Shown here one piece after another: positions 35,832 to 43,645 of a stretch of DNA of 60,389 bases. The stretch is from Verrucomicrobia bacterium Ga0077533 (GTDB lineage Bacteria > Verrucomicrobiota > Verrucomicrobiia > Opitutales > Opitutaceae). The stretch is from assembly GCA_001464505.1 (NCBI GenBank), contig LNEH01000176.1:1-60389 (forward strand), written 5' to 3'. Below the pieces are notes generated by a model. The model was not told the origin of the DNA. It saw nothing but the letters and a program-made list of their open reading frames with translations, and made no database searches. Numbering within the stretch: position 1 is the first letter of the stretch; each line of letters opens with the position of its first letter. The translations under genes and the position numbers were made by a program.

Positions 35832-36470
35832 ATGGCGCTGGCTGACATGCGGAAGGATTACAGTCTGGCGGGATTGCTCGAAAAGGATCTCGCCAATAAT
35901 CCTTTCCGCCAGTTCGAGCGGTGGTTTCAGGAGGCCGAGGCCGCCAAGATCCCCGAACCCAACGCCATGACGCTGGCCACGACCGGTCGCGAGGGCCGCC
36001 CGGCGGCCCGCACGATGCTGCTCAAGGGCTGCGACGGGCGCGGCTTTGTTTTCTACACCAACTACGAGAGCCGCAAGGGCCGCGAGCTCGACGCCAATCC
36101 CCGCGCCGCCCTGCTTTTCCCGTGGGTGGCGATGGAGCGGCAGATCACCGTCGAGGGCCCCGTGGCCCGCGTGACCCGCGAGGAGTCGGAGGCTTATTTC
36201 CACAGCCGGCCGCGGGCCAGCCAGCTGGCGGCGTGGGCCTCGCCGCAGAGCACCGCGGTCGCGGGCCGGGCGGTCATCGAGGAAAGCTACCGGGTGATTG
36301 AAAAAAAACACGAGGGTCGCGAGGTGCCGTTGCCGCCGAACTGGGGTGGATTCCGGCTGACCCCGGAGACAGTCGAGTTCTGGCAGGGCCGGCGCAGCCG
36401 GCTGCACGACCGTCTGCGCTACCGGCGCGAACCCGGCGGCGACTGGGTGATTGAAAGGCTCGCGCCCTGA
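35832..36470 (+). CDS. pdxH: pyridoxine/pyridoxamine 5'-phosphate oxidase
   Basis: FMN-dependent oxidase of 212 residues completing pyridoxal 5'-phosphate synthesis and salvage. N-terminal MRKDYSLAGLLE is the family start; FMN and PLP contacts follow in ARTMLLKGCDGRGFVFYTNYESRKG (quoted for the RTMLLKG motif), LLFPWVAMERQ, SRPRASQLAAWAS-type (SQLAAWAS) and the C-terminal WGGFRLTP and RLHDRLRYRR motifs, ending exactly at the expected ERLAP. The start four residues earlier than MRKDY (MALAD) was chosen. Next gene begins four bases after the stop, so pdxH may be cotranscribed with the kinase gene. Confidence 0.95.
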   Translation: MALADMRKDYSLAGLLEKDLANNPFRQFERWFQEAEAAKIPEPNAMTLATTGREGRPAARTMLLKGCDGRGFVFYTNYESRKGRELDANPRAALLFPWVAMERQITVEGPVARVTREESEAYFHSRPRASQLAAWASPQSTAVAGRAVIEESYRVIEKKHEGREVPLPPNWGGFRLTPETVEFWQGRRSRLHDRLRYRREPGGDWVIERLAP

Positions 36471-36474
36471 CCCG

Positions 36475-38043
36475 ATGCCCGCCAAGAAATCGCCCCCGCC
36501 CCCGGCGGCCGCCCCCGCGCCGGCTGTGCCCCCCGTCATTGTCGCCATGACCGGCACCCTCGCCGGTTTCGGCGATGCCGCCGTGGTCACCCGTGACCAA
36601 TGGCAGGGAGGCGGGGTGGAAATCGTGCGGGCCAATGAAAAATTCGCCGAACTTACCGGTTACCCGGTCAGCGCGCTGATCGGCCGGAACACCCGGCTGC
36701 TGCACGGGCCGCGCACCGACCTGGTGGTGCCGGGCGCGGCCAGCCACGGCCGGCTCGTCGCGGGTGAAGGCTGGCTCTACCGGCAAAACGGCCAGGAATT
36801 CTACGGCGCGTGGAATTTCTCCCCCATTTTTTCCCAGGGCGCTCCGAGCGGCTGTTTGCTGGGCATCTATCGGGACGTCTCCGAGGTCCGCCAGCTCCGC
36901 GAGGCGCTGCTCCAGTCGCAAAAACTCGGCACGGTTGGCCTGTTGGCGGGCGGAGTCGCGCATGATTTCAACAACCTGCTCTCCATCATCAACGGCTATT
37001 GCGAGATTCTCGCCACCAAGCTGGCCGGCACGCCGGCGGCGCTGAAGGACCTGCAGGAGATCCACCGCGCCGGCCTCAAGGCCGCGGGGCTGGCCCGGCA
37101 GATCCTGGAGTTCAGCCGCCGGCAGGAGACCGAGGTCAAGGTCGTCAACTTCAACACGCTTATCCGCGAGGTGGCCGAGATCATCCGCCGGGTGGCGGGG
37201 GAGGAGATCGCGGTGGAGCTGCGCCTGGCCTCCGGTCTGGGCAACACCCGCATCGACCCGACCCATTTCCAGCGGGTGCTGCTCAATCTCTGTTTCAACG
37301 CCCAGGAAGCCATGCCGCGCGGCGGCCGGCTCACCATCCGCACTTGGAATCACCGGGTGGCGGGCCCGGCCGATCGCCGGGTGCCGGAAATGGCCGACGG
37401 GCTTTATGCCGTCCTGCAGGTCACCGACTCCGGACACGGCATGGAGCCGGCCACCCTGAAAAAAATCTTCGCGCCTTATTTCACCACCAAGCGCCAAGGC
37501 ACCGGCCTCGGTCTGCCCACGGTTCTCGGGATCATCCGCGAAAATCGCGGGTATATCACGGCGCACAGCACCCGCGGGACCGGCACGACTTTTGAGGTTT
37601 ACCTCCCGGAAACCGCCGAGGCCGAGCAAACCTCCGTCACGCAGCTCGACGCCCTGCCTTCGGTGCGCGGTTCCGAGACCCTGCTGATTGTGGAGGAAGA
37701 CATGGTCTTGCGCAAAATGATCGCGGGCATCCTCGCCACCGACGGTTATTCGGTGACGGACGCCCCCACACCGGAGGCTGCGGTTGCGAAGGTGGCGCAG
37801 GGGCTGCGGCCGCACCTGGTGCTCATCCAAAGCTGCACCAAAGAGGGCGGGGAATTGGTGCGCCAGCTCCACGCGGCCAATGCCAAACTCCGTCTGATCT
37901 GCACGTCGGCGCAGGCTTTGCCGGTGAGCCTGCACGGGGTTCCGGCAACCGCCACGATCCATCTGCCCAAGCCTTTCGCGTTGAGCACGCTGGTGCGGGG
38001 CGTCCGCCGCCTGCTCGATACGACCGGCGCGGGCGGGCGCTAA
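36475..38043 (+). CDS. LOV-like PAS histidine kinase with a degenerate receiver domain
   Basis: A 522-residue soluble sensor kinase. Residues about 48-138 are a PAS domain with LOV-type motifs: ANEKFAELTGY, then GRNTRLLHGPRTD, then LYRQNGQEFYG and GIYRDVSE. The photo-adduct Cys of true LOV domains is Thr here (T73). HisKA with phospho-acceptor H163 in GGVAHDFNNLL and a complete HATPase domain (N-box LNLCFNAQEAM, G1 DSGHGM, G2 GTGLGL) follow. A C-terminal receiver (about 395-515) keeps the acidic EED pocket, the conserved Thr and PKPF Lys, but the phosphorylatable Asp is replaced in LVLIQSC. The kinase can therefore probably autophosphorylate but not pass phosphate to its own receiver. Flavin binding without photocycle, or redox sensing, is possible. 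No separate response regulator is adjacent. Confidence 0.85.
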   Translation: MPAKKSPPPPAAAPAPAVPPVIVAMTGTLAGFGDAAVVTRDQWQGGGVEIVRANEKFAELTGYPVSALIGRNTRLLHGPRTDLVVPGAASHGRLVAGEGWLYRQNGQEFYGAWNFSPIFSQGAPSGCLLGIYRDVSEVRQLREALLQSQKLGTVGLLAGGVAHDFNNLLSIINGYCEILATKLAGTPAALKDLQEIHRAGLKAAGLARQILEFSRRQETEVKVVNFNTLIREVAEIIRRVAGEEIAVELRLASGLGNTRIDPTHFQRVLLNLCFNAQEAMPRGGRLTIRTWNHRVAGPADRRVPEMADGLYAVLQVTDSGHGMEPATLKKIFAPYFTTKRQGTGLGLPTVLGIIRENRGYITAHSTRGTGTTFEVYLPETAEAEQTSVTQLDALPSVRGSETLLIVEEDMVLRKMIAGILATDGYSVTDAPTPEAAVAKVAQGLRPHLVLIQSCTKEGGELVRQLHAANAKLRLICTSAQALPVSLHGVPATATIHLPKPFALSTLVRGVRRLLDTTGAGGR

Positions 38044-38141
38044 GAAAATCCGGTTAAAGTGGCCGTGGGGGCGTGGGGGCCTCGGGCCGCCCGCATAGAC
38101 ATTGCACCAATCCCGGGAAAACTGCAGGGTAAGTCCGTTTC

Positions 38142-39470
38142 ATGGCACCCAGCACGGACAATCCACTCGGCCCGAGGAACCCCACCAGTCCCGGGCAGCG
38201 CTCGCTGGCCGCCATTGTCTTCACCGACGTCGTGAGCTTCAGCGCCCGCATGCAAACCGATGAGGAGGCAACCCTGACCCTGTTGCAGCGCGACTTCGAC
38301 ACCATCCGCGAGATCTGCACCCAGCACCAAGGCTCGGTGCTCAAGACCACCGGCGACGGACTGCTGCTTTATTTCTCCAGCGCCGTCCAGGCGGTCGCCT
38401 GCGCCCTGGCGATGCAGCGTTTTTTTGCCGAGCAGGCCAAGACCCGCCCTGCGACCCAGAGTCTCGTCCACCGCCTCGGCATCCACTTGGGCGACGTGTT
38501 CGTCAACGACCAGGACGTGATGGGCGATGGCGTGAACATTGCGGCCCGTTTGCAAGCCGAGGCCGAGCCCGGCGGCATCTGCATTTCCCAGACGGTCTAC
38601 GACGTCGTGAAGAACAAGCTGGCGTTGCACGTCACCCGATTGGGCCCGCGCGAACTGAAGAACATCTCGCAGCGCATCCCCATCTACAGGCTGCTGCTGG
38701 AGGCCTCCACGCTGGAGACCAAGGCCGGGGAATCGCAACCGGCCGAGCCGGGCCCGGCGGGCAAGGTGCCTCCCTGGGCACGCAGCCGGGGTTTGAGGAT
38801 CGCGCTCGCCACCGGTCTCGGCACGGGACTGGCCCTGCTCATCGGCCTGCTGATGCTCGCCCGGGTTCGGGAGAAAAGGGAAGCCGCCCGGGCCGAGGCC
38901 GCCCAAAGTGCGATCAAAACCGCCGTGGCCGAGCATTCTCCCGACACCACCAGCCGCGAGCAGATCGCGAACACCCTGCTGGCCTGGCGCGCCGAGTTGC
39001 GTGACCAGCGCTCAACGGCGGCGGAAGAATATAATTTTCCCGAACTGGCCCGTGGCGTGCGCGATCCCCGGTCCTTGGTCGCGGGCAAGCCCGAGGCCCA
39101 GATCCGCCTCACGGTTTTGGCCCAGATGCAGGGACTTTTCGGATGGCTGGCCACCACGCTGCAGCGTTACAGCCGGGAAAACCCGCTCGTCGTTCACGAA
39201 CTGTCCGGCACCGTTCCGAAGGAAATCAGGGTCTTCGTGGGCGCCGACCGGCGGCTTTATTACGCGGAAGGTGGCGCCACCCGGCAACGCAACTGGGCGG
39301 AGCTTCGGCCCGCGGTGATGGCGGCGATAATCGCCGGTGCCCTGCCCGAGGCCCAGCCGGTCCCGCCGCGCGAGGCGGTGCTGGGCGCCCAGGCGTTCGC
39401 GGGCTTCTACCAATTGCCCGAATTGATGGAAGCCCTGCATAAGGGCCGACCAAAGCGTCCCGCCAAGTGA
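38142..39470 (+). CDS. class III adenylate/guanylate cyclase with a C-terminal membrane-anchored domain
   Basis: A 442-residue protein. Residues about 20-180 are a class III cyclase catalytic domain with both metal Asp residues (D29 in FTDVVSFS and D72 in TTGDG), the purine-recognition Lys in VLKTTGDG, and the transition-state Asn and Arg in GVNIAARL. It therefore looks active as a homodimer and is more like adenylate than guanylate cyclase. A single membrane helix (about 209-232) follows, then a helical linker and a ~190-residue C-terminal domain on the other side of the membrane, possibly sensory. It lies downstream of the kinase gene with 98 bp between them, and its stop overlaps the next start. 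Confidence 0.85.
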   Translation: MAPSTDNPLGPRNPTSPGQRSLAAIVFTDVVSFSARMQTDEEATLTLLQRDFDTIREICTQHQGSVLKTTGDGLLLYFSSAVQAVACALAMQRFFAEQAKTRPATQSLVHRLGIHLGDVFVNDQDVMGDGVNIAARLQAEAEPGGICISQTVYDVVKNKLALHVTRLGPRELKNISQRIPIYRLLLEASTLETKAGESQPAEPGPAGKVPPWARSRGLRIALATGLGTGLALLIGLLMLARVREKREAARAEAAQSAIKTAVAEHSPDTTSREQIANTLLAWRAELRDQRSTAAEEYNFPELARGVRDPRSLVAGKPEAQIRLTVLAQMQGLFGWLATTLQRYSRENPLVVHELSGTVPKEIRVFVGADRRLYYAEGGATRQRNWAELRPAVMAAIIAGALPEAQPVPPREAVLGAQAFAGFYQLPELMEALHKGRPKRPAK

Positions 39471-40219
39471 ATCTGCACGTCCTGCCTGTCCGCGCCGGCG
39501 CCGCCGCTGAAAACATGGCGTTGGATTTCCTGCTCCTCCAGCGCTATCCGGAGCCGGCGGTCCCGCGCTTCCGGCATTATGAATGGCGCGGCCCGGCCTT
39601 CACTTTCGGCTTCAGTCAGAAAATCGGATTTGTCCGGGCCAATCTCCCGGCCGGTGAATCCCTCGACCTCTGCCGCCGGCCGACCGGAGGCGGCATCGTG
39701 GATCACCGCCACGACTGGACCTACATGCTGGTGCTGCCGCGAGGCCACGCGCTTTACGCCGAACGGGCGGCCCAATCCTACCGCGTCGTCCACGAGTGCC
39801 TGACCGCCGCCCTGGTCGCGCTCGGCCAGCCGGCCGCGGTGAAAATGCAATGCGACAAGGTGGAGCGCGTGGCCCCCAACGCGCTTTCAGGGGAAGCGTC
39901 TTGTGGGCAAGCCGCTCCACCCCCCGGCCTCTGCTTCCAACGCGCTGAGCTCTACGACGTCATCAACACCGCCACCGGCGCGAAAATCGCCGGCGCGGCG
40001 CAGAAGCGCAACAAACACGGCCTGCTCTTCCAGGGCTCGATCGAGAAAGCAGCGGTTGGATCCGTGGACTGGGATGATTTTTCGGCGCGGTTTTCCGCCG
40101 CCCTGGCGCGCACATTGGGCGGCGGGTCGCAGCTGACCCCCTGGCCCGACTTGAACGAGGCTGAAACCGGGGGGTTGACCGAACAATATTCCAGCCCGGA
40201 ATGGCTGGAATATCGCTAG
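39467..40219 (+). CDS. lipoate-protein ligase A-type protein
   Basis: A 250-residue member of the BPL_LplA_LipB fold that attaches lipoate (or a related acyl group) to carrier domains. Motifs present are RRPTGGGIVDH (substrate-binding loop), the GFSQK strand, and the KIAGAAQKRNKHGLLFQGSI stretch with the catalytic Lys. A segment of ~24 residues between MQCDK and CFQRAELYDV (VERVAPNALSGEASCG and on) is encoded by a dispersed palindrome and falls in a loop position. GTG start overlaps the cyclase stop by four bases. The stop codon itself lies inside the inverted repeat of a MITE-like element. Octanoyl- versus lipoyl-specificity is undecided. Confidence 0.82.
   Translation: MNLHVLPVRAGAAAENMALDFLLLQRYPEPAVPRFRHYEWRGPAFTFGFSQKIGFVRANLPAGESLDLCRRPTGGGIVDHRHDWTYMLVLPRGHALYAERAAQSYRVVHECLTAALVALGQPAAVKMQCDKVERVAPNALSGEASCGQAAPPPGLCFQRAELYDVINTATGAKIAGAAQKRNKHGLLFQGSIEKAAVGSVDWDDFSARFSAALARTLGGGSQLTPWPDLNEAETGGLTEQYSSPEWLEYR
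39859..39921. repeat. GGTGGAGCG-family palindrome inside the lipoate ligase gene
   Basis: GGTGGAGCGCG and CCCCCAACGCGCT open, and GCCGCTCCACC closes the element; terminal arms GGTGGAGC / GCTCCACC. Read in frame without stops. Confidence 0.75.
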
Positions 40220-40353
40220 AGCAGTTTAAGTTGAGTTGTAGCTGCTGGAAAAGGTGGAGCGTGCTGACCTCAGCGCGCTTGCCTTGGAAAAACGCCCTGA
40301 GGTCAGGGCGTTCCACCCAATATCTGGCCACACTATTATTTAAACTGCTCTAG
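40216..40353. mobile_element. MITE-like element with 14-bp perfect terminal inverted repeats
   Basis: CTAGAGCAGTTTAA at 40216-40229 is exactly inverted at 40340-40353. The 138-bp element has no reading frame and encloses a GGTGGAGC-family palindrome (40253-40317). The TAG stop of the lipoate ligase gene (40217-40219) is part of the left terminal repeat, so insertion may have set the gene's 3' end. No transposase is in the window. Confidence 0.7.
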
Positions 40354-40549
40354 CCTTACCCCCGGCAGATGCTGAACCGGGCGACGTGGCCCGCGGCCTC
40401 CGGGCGCGGATTCTGCCTCCTCCCGCCCTCGGAGCAGGCGGGCAGCCTGGTTTCCCCGGGATTATTTGCCGGCGAATCGAAACTGCCTGCTGAATTCCAC
40501 CCGCTGTGCCTTTGACATCGCCGGGGCGCCCGGCTCTGCTCTTCGGCCT
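40354..40549 (+). promoter_or_regulatory. leader region of the S9 peptidase gene
   Basis: 196 bp with the MITE-like element on its left. A TTGACA at 40512-40517 resembles a -35 box, but no good -10 is seen at the right distance. No hairpin of note. Confidence 0.25.
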
Positions 40550-42646
40550 ATGAATACTCGTCTTATCATGTGCGCACTAGGGGCCGGATTGTTCGCGGTG
40601 ATTTCATTCGCCGCCGACAAACGTCCGATCACCCCTCACGATGTCTGGGCCATGAAACGCGTCGGCTCGCCCGCGCTCTCGCCGGACGGCCAGCGGGTGG
40701 TTTTCACCCTGCAGGAGTGGTCGGTCGAGAAGAACACCAGCACGACGGGCCTCTGGCTGGTGGCGGCCGACGGGGGCGAACCGCGCCGGCTCACGACCGC
40801 CAAGGCCTCGGACGGCGCACCGGCTTGGAGTCCGGACGGCACGCGCATCGCCTTCACCTCGAAACGGGGCGACGACGAGGTCAGCGCCCTCTACGTGATC
40901 CGCGTCGATGGCGGCGAAGCCGAAGAGATGGTCGAGCTGCCCTTCGCCATCGCCACGCCCCGCTGGCTCGCCGACGGCCAGTCGCTCGTGTTCGCCACGC
41001 GCGTCTTTCCAGCCTTGGCTGGCAAACTCGGCAAGGACGACCTCACCGCCATCCGCAAGGAGGCAAAACGCCTCAAGGATTCCAAGATGACCGCCAAGGT
41101 CACCGAGGACCGCGTCTATCGCTTCTGGGACACCTGGCTGACCGACAACCACGCGCACCGCCTCGTCCGCCTCGACCTTGCGACCAAGACCCTCACCGAC
41201 CTCACGCCCGCCTGGGACCGCCTTTTCCAGCTCGACGGCACCGCGAACTTCGAGGTCTCCGATGACGGCAAGTGGGTCGCCTTCACCGCCAACTCCACGC
41301 CGCCGCCCTACCGCGCCGAGCCGAACAACGACGTCTGGCTCGTCCCCACCGACGCCTCGGCCGCGCCGCGCAACCTCACCGCCGACAACCCGGGCTCCGA
41401 CGGCAACGCCGCCTTCTCCCCCGACACCGCGTGGCTCGCCTACACGCGCACCGAATCGACCATCCACAACGGCGAGTTCCGCAAGCTCTGGCGCCACGAC
41501 CTCGCCACCGGCAAGAACACGCCGCTCACCGAGGCCATCGACCTCTCGTGGGACGAGATCAAATTCGCCGCCGACGGCCGCTCGCTCTGGCTCACGGCCG
41601 AGGACAAGGGCTTCGTGCCGCTCTTCCGCCTCAACGCCGACGGCACCGGGCTCACCCCCGTCCACGCCGCCGGCAGCAGCACCAGCCTGTCGGTCGCGGG
41701 TGGAAGGGTGGCGTTCCTCAATGACACCCTGAACCGGCCCAACGACATCTTTGTGTTCGCCGAGGGCGGCGCCCGCCAGCTCACGCGCGTCAACGCCGAC
41801 CTCCTGGCCCGGCTCGACCTCGGCAAGGTCGAGAGCTACTGGTTCACCGGCGCCGCGGGCGACCAGGTCCACGGCTGGCTGATTTTCCCCGCCGGTTTCG
41901 ACGCCGCGAAGAAATACCCCGTCCTCAACCTCATGCACGGCGGACCGCACACGATGGTGCGCGACTCCTGGAGCTACCGCTGGAACCCGCACGTCTTCGC
42001 CAGCCCCGGCTACGTCGTCACCTGGATCAACCGCCACGGCTCGACCGGCTTCGGCGAGAAGTTCGCCCAGTCCATCCTTAACGAGTGGGGCAAGAAGCCG
42101 CTCGAGGACATGATGAAGGGCCTCGATCACCTCCTCGCGCGGCACAAGAACCTCGACGGCGACCGCCTGGCCGCCGCCGGCGCCAGCTACGGCGGCTACA
42201 TGGCCGCGTGGGTCGCGGGGCACACCGACCGCTTCAAGGCCATCATCAACCATGCCGGCGTGAACAACAGCTACGCCCAATACGGCACCGACGTGCCGCA
42301 CGGCTTCACGCAGGTCATGGGCGGCCAGCCGTGGAATCCGCAGACGCTCGCGAGTTTCCTCGAGAACAGCCCGCTGTATCACGCCAAGAACTTCAAGACG
42401 CCCACGCTCATCACCTTCGGGATGCGCGACTACCGCGTGCCCTACGGCAATGGCATCGAGCTCTACGGCGTCCTGCAGTCGATGGGCGTTCCCTCGCGCC
42501 TCGTGCTCTTCCCCGACGAGAACCACTGGATCCTCACCCCGCAGAACTCGATCCACTGGAACTGGGAGTTTCAGAGCTGGCTCAGCCGCTACATCGGGGG
42601 CAAACCGGTGCTCGAAAAACCCGTCTTCGACACCGAAGCGAAGTAA
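40550..42646 (+). CDS. exported S9-family prolyl oligopeptidase / dipeptidyl peptidase
   Basis: A 698-residue serine peptidase with a signal peptide (about 1-20, MNTRLIMCALGAGLFAVIS). About residues 25-420 form a WD40-like beta-propeller (repeated SPDGTRIAFTS-type motifs) that gates access, and about 440-690 an alpha/beta-hydrolase domain with catalytic S546 in GASYGGYMAAW, D627 in GMRDYRV and H659 in DENHWIL. The architecture is that of acylaminoacyl-peptidase / DPP-like S9C enzymes in the periplasm, trimming peptides. The ATG chosen gives a clean signal peptide. It is followed by a half repeat and a strong terminator. Confidence 0.92.
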   Translation: MNTRLIMCALGAGLFAVISFAADKRPITPHDVWAMKRVGSPALSPDGQRVVFTLQEWSVEKNTSTTGLWLVAADGGEPRRLTTAKASDGAPAWSPDGTRIAFTSKRGDDEVSALYVIRVDGGEAEEMVELPFAIATPRWLADGQSLVFATRVFPALAGKLGKDDLTAIRKEAKRLKDSKMTAKVTEDRVYRFWDTWLTDNHAHRLVRLDLATKTLTDLTPAWDRLFQLDGTANFEVSDDGKWVAFTANSTPPPYRAEPNNDVWLVPTDASAAPRNLTADNPGSDGNAAFSPDTAWLAYTRTESTIHNGEFRKLWRHDLATGKNTPLTEAIDLSWDEIKFAADGRSLWLTAEDKGFVPLFRLNADGTGLTPVHAAGSSTSLSVAGGRVAFLNDTLNRPNDIFVFAEGGARQLTRVNADLLARLDLGKVESYWFTGAAGDQVHGWLIFPAGFDAAKKYPVLNLMHGGPHTMVRDSWSYRWNPHVFASPGYVVTWINRHGSTGFGEKFAQSILNEWGKKPLEDMMKGLDHLLARHKNLDGDRLAAAGASYGGYMAAWVAGHTDRFKAIINHAGVNNSYAQYGTDVPHGFTQVMGGQPWNPQTLASFLENSPLYHAKNFKTPTLITFGMRDYRVPYGNGIELYGVLQSMGVPSRLVLFPDENHWILTPQNSIHWNWEFQSWLSRYIGGKPVLEKPVFDTEAK

Positions 42647-42674
42647 GGTGGAGCGCGTTGACCCCAACGCGCTT
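42647..42674 (+). repeat. half copy of GGTGGAGCG-family palindrome
   Basis: GGTGGAGCGCGTTGACCCC then AACGCGCTT, beginning at the base after the S9 gene stop. Only one hairpin of the usual two is present. Confidence 0.65.
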
Positions 42675-42684
42675 TTCTAAAAGC

Positions 42685-42716
42685 AGGCGCCGGTGCGAAC
42701 ACCGGCGCCTTTTTCT
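42685..42716 (+). terminator. strong intrinsic terminator of the S9 peptidase gene
   Basis: An 11-bp perfect stem AGGCGCCGGTG / CACCGGCGCCT, tetraloop CGAA, followed by TTTTCTTT. Textbook Rho-independent form. Confidence 0.9.
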
Positions 42717-42929
42717 TTATGGGCCAGCGACCGCACGGGGCGGCCGGGGGTCGCAGCACTCAATGGTGCTGTTGTCTACGCGGTGCCGCGAGGCGGCAGA
42801 TCGCGCAAAGTGAACGGACCCGCTTCATGCGGGTAGTATCGCACATCTGCTGAAAAAAACCACCGATAGTTGTTCACCAGTCTTCGCCAAGGCTATGGCG
42901 GACAAGTCGGGCGGGTTTTTGTAGGGGCT

Positions 42930-43559
42930 TTACGCCCCGACCGGTGGAGTGGCTTGCCTGTCCGTCGAAGCTTGGCGAAGTCGGAACCCCAAGACGCTGG
43001 CTGAAAACGCGCTGTAGCGGCGGTCTGTGTTTGGCGCGGCCAGGCTGTAGATGTAATGATCCACGTGGTGGTCGTGGAGCCACTCGGCTTTTTTCAGCGT
43101 GCTGACCTGCTTGAAACCCAGCCGGAGCGGGATTTTCTGCGCGCGGAGATTGCCGGTGGCGACGGCGACCACCAGCTGCCGGAGCTTTAGCTCGGCAAAC
43201 GCGTGTTCGATCACAGCGCGACAGCATTGCGTCATGATACCCTGCCCCGCGCAGTCCGGTGCGATCCAGTAGGCGGGAAACCCGACCCGGTTCGCCCAGT
43301 CGATCCGGTTGTGGCCGATGACACCGGCCAGCCGCCCCATCGACCAGATGCCGCAGGTGAAGGCGCGCGTCTCTTTGTCGTCGCGCACCGTGCCCTCGAT
43401 GTAGGCCGCGCTGTCGGCGACGGTTTGCGTGGCATCCACCCACGGCAGCCATTCGCGCAAACTGGCCCGGTGGGCATCGACGACGGCAAACAGCGCCGCG
43501 GCATCGTCCGGCAGCAGCGGGCGCAGCTCGAGGCCGGGGTTTAATTTACGGGAGAACAC
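42930..43559 (-). CDS. GNAT-family N-acetyltransferase (RimJ/RimL type)
   Basis: About 209 residues. The acetyl-CoA-binding core is visible in YWIAPDCAGQGIMTQCC (motif A) and VAVATGNLRAQKIPLRLGF (motif B), and the N-terminus ELRPLLPDDAAALFAVVD is standard for RimJ/RimL-like enzymes that acetylate protein N-termini or small molecules. Two odd ends: a GTG at 43595 would add 12 residues read from a palindromic repeat, so the GTG at 43559 is preferred; and the C-terminal ~30 residues after SLAAPNTDRRY are also repeat-derived (CGGCGGTCTG and GGGGCTTTACGCCCC sequences) and exceed the usual domain end. No operon partner is evident. Substrate unknown. Confidence 0.78.
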   Translation of the reverse strand: MFSRKLNPGLELRPLLPDDAAALFAVVDAHRASLREWLPWVDATQTVADSAAYIEGTVRDDKETRAFTCGIWSMGRLAGVIGHNRIDWANRVGFPAYWIAPDCAGQGIMTQCCRAVIEHAFAELKLRQLVVAVATGNLRAQKIPLRLGFKQVSTLKKAEWLHDHHVDHYIYSLAAPNTDRRYSAFSASVLGFRLRQASTDRQATPPVGA

Positions 43560-43572
43560 GTGACGAACAGAA

Positions 43573-43645
43573 GGTTTTTTTAACGCGGAGGGCACTGAGA
43601 TCGCGGAGGGTTGGGAACTTCGCGTTCTCCGCGCCCTCCGCGTTT
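43573..43645. repeat. imperfect palindrome TAACGCGGAGGGC / GCCCTCCGCGTTTA
   Basis: AACGCGGAGGGC near 43582 is inverted as GCCCTCCGCGTT near 43634, with GAGATCGCGGAGG and CGCGTTCTCCGC inside. It occupies the gap between the GNAT start and the rlmD stop and reaches the rlmD stop codon. Confidence 0.65.

Noticed and set aside
40604-42667. Antisense open frame across the S9 peptidase gene
   Set aside because: The plus-strand protein has a complete catalytic triad and signal peptide; the antisense translation is low complexity.
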